Source: Actinomycetospora sp. NBRC 106378 (lineage in GTDB: Bacteria > Actinomycetota > Actinomycetes > Mycobacteriales > Pseudonocardiaceae). From it: a stretch of DNA of 64,000 nucleotides. Position numbers and translations under genes: made by a program. Below are positions 33,634 to 39,894 of this stretch, piece by piece. The stretch is from assembly GCF_030269685.1 (NCBI RefSeq), contig NZ_BSTT01000002.1, positions 372,001 through 436,000 on the forward strand, in the 5' to 3' direction. Every line of letters starts with the position of its first letter. Within the stretch, counting starts at the first letter, position 1. The notes under the pieces are model-generated. The model searched no databases, had not been told where the DNA came from, and saw only the letters and a program-made list of their open reading frames with translations.

Positions 33634-34290
33634 CTACGCCCCTGCGGGGCCCGACGGGAGGCCGGGCCGGGGGCGCCCCTGGAGCCGTCGCACGGCCTCG
33701 TCGTCGGGCGTGTCCCCGGCGGGCGCCGCCCCGGGCCGCAGCCCCGCGAGGGCGAGGGCGAGGGCGCGGCGCCAGGTCCCGTCGTCGGGTGGGCCCGCGG
33801 CCTGGACGCCCGAGACCATGAGGTCGACGAGCACCAGGTCGCCCGGGCCGATCCCGGCATCGATCGTCCCCGCCGCGTGGGCGCGGGCGAGGAGGACCTC
33901 GATCGAGGGCGTGATCCGCTCCTGCGCCCGGCCGGCGAGTTCCGGGCCGAGCGGGCCCGACCGCAGGACCTGCGAGAGCCCGCCCTCCCCGGCCTGCTGC
34001 TCGGCGACCGTCGTGAGGAAGCGCTCGACCCCGTCTCCGTGCCGGTCGTCGGCGACCGCCGCCTCCGCGAGGGCGGCCACCGCGTCCACGTGACGCTCGA
34101 AGAGGGCCCGGACCAGGGCGTCCCGGTCGGGGAAGCGGCGGTACAGCGTCCCGATCCCGACGCCCGCGGCCGCGGCGACGTCCTCGAGCGGCACGCCGGG
34201 GCCGCGCTCGACGACGAGCCGGGCGGCCGCGTCGAGGAGCCGCTGCCGGTTGCGCTCCGCGTCCCGGCGCAGGGGCGTCCCGTCGGTCAC
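33634..34290 (-). CDS. TetR family transcriptional regulator
   Basis: A 218-residue regulator with the HTH in DAAARLVVERGPGVPLEDVAAAAG and GIGTLYRRFPDRDALVRALF. The C-terminal ligand-binding part is typical of the SACE_7040-like group in actinomycetes, which often regulate redox genes. The GTG start is preceded closely by the stop of the epoxide hydrolase gene (16-base gap). Its likely targets are the flanking reductase and epoxide hydrolase. Confidence 0.85.
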   Translation of the reverse strand: MTDGTPLRRDAERNRQRLLDAAARLVVERGPGVPLEDVAAAAGVGIGTLYRRFPDRDALVRALFERHVDAVAALAEAAVADDRHGDGVERFLTTVAEQQAGEGGLSQVLRSGPLGPELAGRAQERITPSIEVLLARAHAAGTIDAGIGPGDLVLVDLMVSGVQAAGPPDDGTWRRALALALAGLRPGAAPAGDTPDDEAVRRLQGRPRPGLPSGPAGA

Positions 34291-34306
34291 GGCCGGACGG
34301 TATCCC

Positions 34307-35449
34307 TCACCGCAGGCCGCGGAACGTGGCCCGGACGTCCTCGACGAGCGCGGCGGGCTGCTCCATCGCGGCGAAGTGCCCGCCCCGGTCGTGGCGACGG
34401 TGGTGGACGACCGTCGCGTACCGGGCCTCGATCCAGCGCTGCGAGGCCCGGACCGGTTCCTTCGGGAACACGCTGACCCCGAGCGGGGTGGGGTTCGGCC
34501 CGCCCGCGGCGGGCGCCTCGCGGGCGGCCTCCCAGTACAACCGCGCCGAGGACGCCCCGGCATTGGGCAGCCAGTAGAGCATCACGTCGTCGAGGATCGC
34601 GTCGGAGCCGAGCACCGCGGCGGGGTCGCCGTCGGTGTCGGAGACATCGGCGAACAGCGCGTGGATCCAGGCGGCGAGGCCCACGGGGTTGTCGGCGAGC
34701 AGGTACCCGACGGTCTGCGGCCGGGTCGACTGCACGGCGGCGTAGGCCGAGAGCTCGGCGGTGTACCGCCCGGCGGACGCGATCATCTCCTGCTCCTCGG
34801 GCGTCGCGGAGGCGACCTCGTCCGCCGTCGGGAAGGCCGGGACGAGGTTGAGGTGCATCCCGACGAGGCCGGGCGGGGCGTCGCGCCCCATCCGGTCCAC
34901 GACGGCGGCCCCCCAGTCGCCGCCCTGGGCCCCGAACCGGTCGCCGTAGCCGAGCCGGTCCATGAGCTCGGCCCAGGCGCCCGCGATGCGGCCGACGCCC
35001 CAGCCCGTCGTCGTGGGCCGGTCGGAGAAGCCGAAGCCGGGCATCGAGGGCACGACGACGTGGAAGGCGTCCTCGGCGGACCCGCCGTGGGCGACCGGGT
35101 CGGTGAGCGGCCCGATGACGTCGCGGAACTCGAGCACCGAGCCGGGCCAGCCGTGGCAGAGCAGCAGGGGGAGGGCGTCGGGCTCGGGGGAGCGGGTGTG
35201 CAGGAAGTGGACGCCGAGGCCGCCGACCTCGGTGCGGAACTGGCCGAACCCGTCGAGGACCTCCTCGGCGCGCCGCCAGTCGTAGCGCGTGCGCCAGTGC
35301 TCGACCAGCGCCTGCATCGCCCCGAGCTGCGGGCCCTGACCGGCGTCGTCCACCGTCTCCGCCTCCGGCCAGCGGACGTGGCCGAGCCGGGTCCGGAGGT
35401 CGTCGAGCACGGCGTCGGGGACGTCGGGGCGGAACGGGGTGATCGTCAC
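34307..35449 (-). CDS. Epoxide hydrolase, EHN-domain alpha/beta hydrolase
   Basis: A 380-residue microsomal-type epoxide hydrolase. Residues 1-95 form the EHN domain (ITPFRPDVPDAVLDDLRTRL, HVRWPEAE, DWRRAEEVLDGFGQF). The alpha/beta-hydrolase core has oxyanion motif HGWPGS (99-104), nucleophile Asp178 in GGDWG and the catalytic His in DRGGHFAAME. It opens epoxides to diols by an ester intermediate. The GTG gives the normal start of the EHN domain; upstream codons read through a promoter region. Confidence 0.89.
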   Translation of the reverse strand: MTITPFRPDVPDAVLDDLRTRLGHVRWPEAETVDDAGQGPQLGAMQALVEHWRTRYDWRRAEEVLDGFGQFRTEVGGLGVHFLHTRSPEPDALPLLLCHGWPGSVLEFRDVIGPLTDPVAHGGSAEDAFHVVVPSMPGFGFSDRPTTTGWGVGRIAGAWAELMDRLGYGDRFGAQGGDWGAAVVDRMGRDAPPGLVGMHLNLVPAFPTADEVASATPEEQEMIASAGRYTAELSAYAAVQSTRPQTVGYLLADNPVGLAAWIHALFADVSDTDGDPAAVLGSDAILDDVMLYWLPNAGASSARLYWEAAREAPAAGGPNPTPLGVSVFPKEPVRASQRWIEARYATVVHHRRHDRGGHFAAMEQPAALVEDVRATFRGLR

Positions 35450-35471
35450 GAGGCCAGAGTACCCATGAAAT

Positions 35472-35485
35472 GGAGGAAAACCTCC
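35472..35485. repeat. Small hairpin GGAGG-AAAA-CCTCC
   Basis: A perfect 5-base stem with an AAAA loop, between the divergent epoxide hydrolase and small membrane protein genes. It lies upstream of a TTGACT box (35497-35502). Function uncertain; it could be an operator. Confidence 0.35.
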
Positions 35486-35526
35486 TCTTTGGTACCTTGA
35501 CTTTCCAGGCGGGCAAGAAGACTCTG

Positions 35527-35541
35527 TTTCCACCTAGGAAA
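35527..35541. promoter_or_regulatory. Operator-like palindrome TTTCC-N5-GGAAA
   Basis: A perfect 5-base inverted repeat, located about 25 bases after a TTGACT -35-like box and 15 bases before the ATG of the small membrane protein. It is placed to be the autoregulatory site of the winged-helix protein encoded second in this operon (inference). Confidence 0.4.
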
Positions 35542-35555
35542 GAGAGGTGGTCGCC

Positions 35556-36020
35556 ATGGAGCGCATCACGAACGACCAGGCGCAGGCCGCGCTCGACCGG
35601 GCCGCCGTGGCGCGCGGCCGGGTCGCCGCCGAGGTCGGGCTGCCACGGTCTTACTGGTGGGGGCTGGCGGCAGGCTGGGTGGTGCTCGGCGCGCTCGGCG
35701 ACGTCGGGCCGTCGTGGCTGGCCACGATCGCGACCATCGTGTTCGGGATCGGCCACTCGATCTTCGCGACCCGCCTGCTCGACGGGCGGCGTCGCACCGG
35801 GAACCTGCAGGTCAGTGCGGCGGTCGCCGGACGCCGGACCGCTCCGCTCGTCGTGGGCATGCTGCTGGTGCTGGTCGCCCTCACGATCGGGATCGCGTTC
35901 GCGCTCCACGCCGACGGCGCCCGGCACGTCGGCCTCTGGGCGGGTCTGTTCGTCGGCGCCGTGGTGGGGCTGGGCGGCCCGGAGATCCTGTCGGCGCTGC
36001 GGTCGCGGCTCGAGCGGTGA
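35556..36020 (+). CDS. Small four-helix membrane protein
   Basis: A 154-residue protein with no recognised function. A polar N-terminal helix (residues 1-30, ERITNDQAQAALDRAAVARG) is followed by two pairs of membrane segments: YWWGLAAGWVVLGAL and WLATIATIVFGIGHSIF; then APLVVGMLLVLVALTIGIAFAL and GLWAGLFVGAVVGLGG. It overlaps the winged-helix regulator by GTGA. This pairing of a short membrane protein with a one-domain HTH protein is common in actinomycetes. Confidence 0.75.
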   Translation: MERITNDQAQAALDRAAVARGRVAAEVGLPRSYWWGLAAGWVVLGALGDVGPSWLATIATIVFGIGHSIFATRLLDGRRRTGNLQVSAAVAGRRTAPLVVGMLLVLVALTIGIAFALHADGARHVGLWAGLFVGAVVGLGGPEILSALRSRLER

Positions 36021-36343
36021 CCGTGCCGCGGTTCGACGACCTGATCCACCCGGCGACCCGGCTCTCCCTCGTCGCGACCCTCGCGGCGGCCGACTGGGCC
36101 GAGTTCGCCTTCCTCAGGAACGGCCTCGGGCTCTCGGACTCGGCGCTGTCCAAGCAGCTCACCACGCTCGAGGACGCCGGGTACGTGGCCACCGAGCGCC
36201 GCCTCGAGGGCAGCCGGCGCAAACTGCGGGCGCGCCTGACGGAGCAGGGGCGCGACGCCTTCGACGGCCATGTCGCCGCCCTGCGCGAGATCGTCGACGG
36301 CGCCGCTCGGGTGTCACTGGGCGCCGACGACACCTCGACCTGA
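36017..36343 (+). CDS. Winged-helix (MarR/ArsR-like) transcriptional regulator
   Basis: A 108-residue single-domain regulator of the YdfM-like winged-helix DNA-binding family. It has HPATRLSLVATLAAADWAEFAFL, LGLSDSALSKQLTTLEDAGYVATERR and the wing residues LEGSRRKLRARLTEQG. It probably represses its own operon and is coupled to the membrane protein upstream. Confidence 0.85.
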   Translation: MTVPRFDDLIHPATRLSLVATLAAADWAEFAFLRNGLGLSDSALSKQLTTLEDAGYVATERRLEGSRRKLRARLTEQGRDAFDGHVAALREIVDGAARVSLGADDTST

Positions 36344-36354
36344 CCCCGGTCGGC

Positions 36355-36699
36355 TCAGCTCGCGTCCTTCGGGCGCCAGACGCCGAACCGGTTGCCGTCG
36401 GGGTCGAGCAGGTGGGCGAACTCGATCGCCCCGCCGTCGACGAGGGGCACGGCGACCGTGGCGCCGAGGGACTCCGCCTGCCGCACGGTCGCCGCGACGT
36501 CGTCCACCTGCACGTAGAAGATCGCCCAGGTGCCGCCACCGAGCGACGTGGTGTCCCACAGCCCGCCCCGGTCGCCGTCCACCATCCGGTAGTCCTGCGG
36601 CGAGGGCTCCCCGACGGCCCAGCCGAACAGCCCGCCGTAGAAGCGCCGGGCCTCCTCGGCGTGCGGGGTGCCGATCTCGAAGTAGTTCACGGTGGCCAT
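36355..36699 (-). CDS. VOC (glyoxalase/bleomycin-resistance) family protein
   Basis: A 114-residue single-unit VOC protein: NYFEIGTPHAEEARRFYGGLFGW, FYVQVDDVAATVRQAESLGATV and the C-terminal LLDPDGNRFGVWRP. Family members dimerise and bind a metal; roles include glyoxalase, dioxygenase and antibiotic sequestration. GAGGAG precedes the ATG. A predicted ECF42-type promoter (36742-36768, minus strand) lies 43 bases upstream, so this gene is probably part of the regulon of the divergent sigma factor. Confidence 0.88.
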   Translation of the reverse strand: MATVNYFEIGTPHAEEARRFYGGLFGWAVGEPSPQDYRMVDGDRGGLWDTTSLGGGTWAIFYVQVDDVAATVRQAESLGATVAVPLVDGGAIEFAHLLDPDGNRFGVWRPKDAS

Positions 36700-36741
36700 C
36701 GCGGTCTCCTCGGGGTGGTTCGGGACTGCCCTCTCGTGCTC

Positions 36742-36768
36742 GACGCGCGAGCACTCGCAGAATCGACA
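36742..36768 (-). promoter_or_regulatory. Predicted ECF42 promoter, VOC gene
   Basis: On the minus strand TGTCGA (36768-36763) is followed after exactly 17 bases by CGTC (36745-36742). This is the -35/-10 pattern I recall for ECF42 sigma factors. The identical arrangement occurs on the plus strand ahead of the YCII-sigma operon. Part of it lies within a hairpin, GTGCTCG-N5-CGAGCAC (36736-36754). Confidence 0.65.
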
Positions 36769-36777
36769 GCCGCCGCG

Positions 36778-36804
36778 TGTCGATGTCGGGCAGGCTCGCG
36801 CGTC
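36778..36804 (+). promoter_or_regulatory. Predicted ECF42 promoter, YCII-sigma operon
   Basis: TGTCGA (36778-36783), 17 bases, CGTC (36801-36804), 51 bases before the ATG of the YCII gene. Together with the minus-strand copy it implies autoregulation by the ECF42-type sigma factor. Confidence 0.65.
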
Positions 36805-36855
36805 GGGATGGTGGACGACCCGAGCGGCGGGCCGCCGAGGGAGAGGACGGACGAC

Positions 36856-37203
36856 ATGGCCCAGTACCTGGTGCTGATCTACAACGACGAGGCCGCGATG
36901 GACGAGGCCCGCGAGGAGGACTCCCGGGCGGTCACGGTGGCGCACCAGCGGTTCGCCGCGGAGCACCGGGCGGCGCTGCGCGGCGGGAACGCGCTGGAGC
37001 GCTCGTCGACGGCGACGTCGGTCCGCCCCGACGGTGCCGGCGGGTTCACGGTCACCGACGCCCCGTTCGCCGAGACCAAGGAGGGCCTCGGCGGCTACTA
37101 CCTGATCGAGGCGGCCGACCTCGACGAGGCGGTGGCCGTCGCGAAGCAGGTGCCGACGATCGGCGGCGGGGTCGAGGTCCGGCCGGTCCGTGTCGTCGGC
37201 TGA
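36856..37203 (+). CDS. YCII/DGPF family protein linked to ECF42 sigma factor
   Basis: A 115-residue ferredoxin-like YCII protein: MAQYLVLIYNDEAAMDEA, RPDGAGGFTVTDAPFAETKEGLGGYYLIEA and DEAVAVAKQVPTIGGGVEVRPV. The DAPFAETKE segment corresponds to the DGPF motif by which this group is named, with Gly replaced by Ala. DGPF genes are the standard neighbours of ECF42 sigma factors; they may be targets rather than regulators. The sigma gene starts inside its last codons. Confidence 0.9.
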   Translation: MAQYLVLIYNDEAAMDEAREEDSRAVTVAHQRFAAEHRAALRGGNALERSSTATSVRPDGAGGFTVTDAPFAETKEGLGGYYLIEAADLDEAVAVAKQVPTIGGGVEVRPVRVVG

Positions 37204-38407
37204 GATCGCCGCGGCGGTCGCGGACGCGCATCGTCGGGAATGGGCCTCCGTGCTCGCCGCGACGGTGCGCGTCACCCGCGACCTCGACCTCGCCGAGGAG
37301 TGCGTGCAGGACGCCTACGCCCGGGCGCTCTCGGCCTGGGCCGCCGACGGCGTGCCGCGGAGCCCGGGGGCGTGGCTGACCACCACCGCCCGACGACGGG
37401 CGCTCGACCTGCTCCGCCGCGAGAGCACGGCCCGGCGGGCCCTGCCGCTGCTGGTCGAGGACGAACGGGTCGGCGCCCCCGAGGAGGACGACCGGCTCCG
37501 GCTCGTCTTCACCGCCTGCCACCCGGCGCTCGCCCGGGAGGCGCAGGTGGCCCTCGCGCTGCGGCTGCTGTGCGGGTGCTCGACGGCGGAGGTGGCCCGG
37601 GCGTTCCTGGTCGCCGAGCCGACGATGGCCGCCCGGATCACGCGCGCCAAGAAGAAGATCGCGGCGGCGCGCATCCCGTACCGGGTGCCGCCCGTGGACG
37701 AGCTCGGTGAGCGGGTGGAGGCGGTGTGCGAGGTGGTCCACCTGCTGTTCACCACCGGGCACGCCGCCCCGGCGGGCGCCGACCTGATCCGCCGCGACCT
37801 CGTCGAACGCGCGCTGGACCTCGCGCGGATGCTGCACGCCCTGCTCCCGCGCCGTCCCGAGGTCACCGGGTTGCTGGCGCTGATCCTGCTCACCGACGCC
37901 CGCCGGGAGGCGCGGCACGACGACGGGTCGCTGGTGCTGCTCGGCGACCAGGACCGCGGGCGGTGGGACCGGGCCGCGATCACGGAGGGCATCGCGTTGG
38001 TGCGGGAGGCGCTGCGCCACCGGCCGCCCGGGCGCTACGCGCTCATGGCCGCGATCGCCGCCGTGCACGACGAGGCGCCCTCGGCCGACGCGACCGACTG
38101 GCACGAGATCGTCGGCCTGTACGACCTGCTGGTCGCGCTGTGGCCCTCGCCGGTCGTGGCGCTGAACCGGGCGGTCGCGATCGGGTTCGCCGACGGGCCG
38201 GCCGCGGGGCTCGCGGCGCTCGAACCCCTCGGGGACGAGCCGCAGCTGGCGGGCTACCCCTATCTCGCCGTGGCCCGGGCCGAGTTCCTGCAGCGGCTCG
38301 GACGTGGCGCGGAGGCGCGGGACGCCTACGAGGAGGCGCTGCTGCTCACGGAGAACACGGTCGAGCGGGACCACCTCGCCGGGCGGCTGGCGCAGCTCGG
38401 ACCGTGA
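37190..38407 (+). CDS. ECF42-group RNA polymerase sigma factor with C-terminal extension
   Basis: A 405-residue sigma factor. Sigma-2 spans residues about 10-80 (DLDLAEECVQDAYARALSAW, SPGAWLTTTARRRALDLLRR). Sigma-4 covers about 105-160 (QVALALRLLCGCSTAEVARAFLVAEPTMAARITRAKKKI). Then follows a 240-residue helical extension of the DUF6596/TPR type characteristic of ECF42 (VVHLLFTTGHAAPAGADLIRRDLV, YALMAAIAAVHDEAPSADATDW, VVALNRAVAIGFADGPAAGL). ECF42 factors lack an anti-sigma factor; the extension is needed for activity. The GTG start overlaps the YCII gene by 14 bases. Two predicted target promoters lie just upstream of that gene. Confidence 0.93.
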   Translation: MSSAEIAAAVADAHRREWASVLAATVRVTRDLDLAEECVQDAYARALSAWAADGVPRSPGAWLTTTARRRALDLLRRESTARRALPLLVEDERVGAPEEDDRLRLVFTACHPALAREAQVALALRLLCGCSTAEVARAFLVAEPTMAARITRAKKKIAAARIPYRVPPVDELGERVEAVCEVVHLLFTTGHAAPAGADLIRRDLVERALDLARMLHALLPRRPEVTGLLALILLTDARREARHDDGSLVLLGDQDRGRWDRAAITEGIALVREALRHRPPGRYALMAAIAAVHDEAPSADATDWHEIVGLYDLLVALWPSPVVALNRAVAIGFADGPAAGLAALEPLGDEPQLAGYPYLAVARAEFLQRLGRGAEARDAYEEALLLTENTVERDHLAGRLAQLGP

Positions 38408-38434
38408 CCTCCCGAGCCCGGACCTCCCCTCCGC

Positions 38435-38488
38435 GAGGCGTCACCCATCGGGCTCCGGAGCCTTCGGCAGCCTGATCAGTGACGTCTC
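38435..38488. repeat. 54-base hairpin repeat, copy 1
   Basis: A 54-base element ends in GAGGCGTCAC and GTGACGTCTC, with inner arms ATCGGGCT / AGCCTGAT and a core GGCTCCGGAGCC. It follows the sigma-factor stop by 27 bases. A second copy (39841-39894, same strand) matches at 48 of 54 positions. It could act as a transcription terminator or be a REP-like dispersed element; no T-tract follows. Confidence 0.7.
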
Positions 38489-38566
38489 ACGTGTCCCCGA
38501 TGCGGTCGGGTAAGCCGTCCGTGAGATCCGGTCCGGCCTGCTCCATCGGCCCCTACCCTCGGCCTC

Positions 38567-39421
38567 GTGATCGACGACGGCGGCCGCCCCTTCCGCTTCG
38601 GCGTCGTCCTGCTCGGTGACGCGACGCCGACGTGGACGCAGCGGTGCCGGCGGGTCGAGGCCCTCGGCTTCGACACGCTGCTGGTCGCGGACCACTTGGG
38701 ACGGCCAGGCCCGTTCACCGCGCTCGGTGCCGCCGCGGGCGTCACCGAGCGGACGCGACTCGGCACCCTCGTGCTCAACGCGGCCTTCCACGACCCCGTG
38801 CTGCTCGCGCGCGAGATGGCGACCCTCGACACCCTGTCCGGCGGCCGCGTCGAGCTGGGCCTCGGCGCGGGGTACGTGCGGTCCGAGTTCGACGCCCTCG
38901 GCATCCCGTACGGCACGGCCGGTGAACGCCTCGACGGGCTGGAGCGCTGCCTCGATCGACTCGCGCCGCTGCTGACCATGCCGCTCTTCCTCGGCGGGAA
39001 CGGCGACCGCATGCTCCGGATCGCCGCGCAGCGGGCGCGGATCGTCGGCTTCAGTGGCACGACCACCGACCGGGAGGGTCGCCTCTCCCTGATCGCGGGC
39101 AGCTCCTACGCCGAGCGGGTCGACCATGCGCGCAGCGCCGCTGGGGACCGAGCGGGCGAGATCGAGTGGAACGCGCTGCTGCAGGTCGTCGAGATCACCG
39201 ACGACCGGGAGCGGACGGCCGAGGAGCTCCGGCGGGCCCGCGCTCCGCACCTGACCCTCGACGAGTTCCTCGCCGCCCCGACCGTCCTCGTCGGGACCGT
39301 GGACGAGATGGCCGCCGAGCTCGAGCGCCGTCGTCGGGACCTCGGCCTCAGCTACATCACCGTGCTCGAACCCGCGATGGAGTCGATGAGGGCGGTGCTC
39401 GCCCGGGTCCGGGCGGGGTAG
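38567..39421 (+). CDS. LLM-class F420-dependent oxidoreductase
   Basis: A 284-residue luciferase-like TIM-barrel oxidoreductase: RFGVVLLGDATPTWTQRCRRVEALGFDTLLVADHLG, TRLGTLVLNAAFHDPVLLAREMATLD, GGRVELGLGAGYVRSEFDALG. It matches the actinobacterial TIGR03621-like group annotated as F420-dependent, whose substrates are mostly unknown. The C-terminal part contains TVDEMAAELERRRRDLGLSYITV. The GTG start has no strong ribosome site. It converges with the coiled-coil gene four bases away; both lie between the two 54-base repeats. Confidence 0.87.
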   Translation: MIDDGGRPFRFGVVLLGDATPTWTQRCRRVEALGFDTLLVADHLGRPGPFTALGAAAGVTERTRLGTLVLNAAFHDPVLLAREMATLDTLSGGRVELGLGAGYVRSEFDALGIPYGTAGERLDGLERCLDRLAPLLTMPLFLGGNGDRMLRIAAQRARIVGFSGTTTDREGRLSLIAGSSYAERVDHARSAAGDRAGEIEWNALLQVVEITDDRERTAEELRRARAPHLTLDEFLAAPTVLVGTVDEMAAELERRRRDLGLSYITVLEPAMESMRAVLARVRAG

Positions 39422-39425
39422 CAGC

Positions 39426-39764
39426 TCAGCGCTCGAGCAGGCCGATCACACGGTCCAGCTTGGTGTCGATCGACGAAACTCTCTCGTCGAGCGAGGTGAC
39501 TTTGGTGTCGATCGCGGTCACTTTGGTGTCGAGCGAGGTCACTTTGGCGTCGAGCGAGGTGACCTTGGTGTCGAGCGCCGTGACGTCCGCGCGGAGGTCG
39601 GACACCTGGCCCCGGAGCTCGGTGAGGTCGGTACCCAGCTCCGCGAAGCGGTTGTCGTGGCGCCGCTGCGTGCCGTCGATGCGGGCGAGCATCTCGTAGA
39701 TCGCCTGGACCTCGTTGTCGAGCTGCCGGATCTTCCGATCCACGTCGGCAGGAGAGGCGCTCAT
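39426..39764 (-). CDS. Heptad-repeat coiled-coil protein
   Basis: A 112-residue, wholly helical protein of unknown function. Residues 1-50 are an irregular coiled coil (ADVDRKIRQLDNEVQAIYEML). Residues about 60-100 are consecutive 7-residue repeats of the form T-(A/S)-(L/I)-D-(T/A/E)-(K/R)-V. Hydrophobic a/d positions run unbroken to the C terminus (LDRVIGLLER), predicting a long oligomeric coiled coil. No membrane segment or other domain is present. It resembles the short apolipoprotein-like or tail-fibre-like coiled coils of unknown role in actinomycetes. Confidence 0.72.
   Translation of the reverse strand: MSASPADVDRKIRQLDNEVQAIYEMLARIDGTQRRHDNRFAELGTDLTELRGQVSDLRADVTALDTKVTSLDAKVTSLDTKVTAIDTKVTSLDERVSSIDTKLDRVIGLLER
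39478..39584. repeat. Tandem 21-base repeat inside the coiled-coil gene
   Basis: About five imperfect 21-base units of the type gtgtcgagcgaggtcacttt encode the heptads. The DNA is more alike than heptad selection requires, so the unit number probably varies between strains by slippage. Confidence 0.7.
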
Positions 39765-39840
39765 GGCGCTGATGCTACGACCTTCGCCTCGCGGGCAGGG
39801 GCCGATCCGGCCGGACGCGGTGTTCCGGGTCGAGGCCCGC

Positions 39841-39894
39841 GAGACGTCACCCATCGGGCTCCGGAGCCGCCGACGGCCCGATCAGTGACGTCTC
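39841..39894. repeat. 54-base hairpin repeat, copy 2
   Basis: Arms GAGACGTCAC / GTGACGTCTC are perfect, and the inner arms ATCGGGC / GCCCGAT also pair, so the sequence changes relative to copy 1 largely preserve base pairing. The last two bases overlap the stop codon of the BTAD regulator gene. It can serve as that gene's terminator. Confidence 0.7.

Noticed and set aside
39462-39490. Another TGTCGA ... CGTC pair resembling an ECF42 promoter
   Set aside because: The spacer is 15 rather than 17 bases and it lies inside the coiled-coil coding sequence.
39478-39584. Tandem repeats considered as a CRISPR array
   Set aside because: The units are contiguous 21-base repeats without spacers and encode heptads in frame.
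38435-39894. Transposon bounded by the 54-base repeats
   Set aside because: No transposase or clear target-site duplication was found; the repeats are direct rather than inverted ends. Kept only as a repeat finding.
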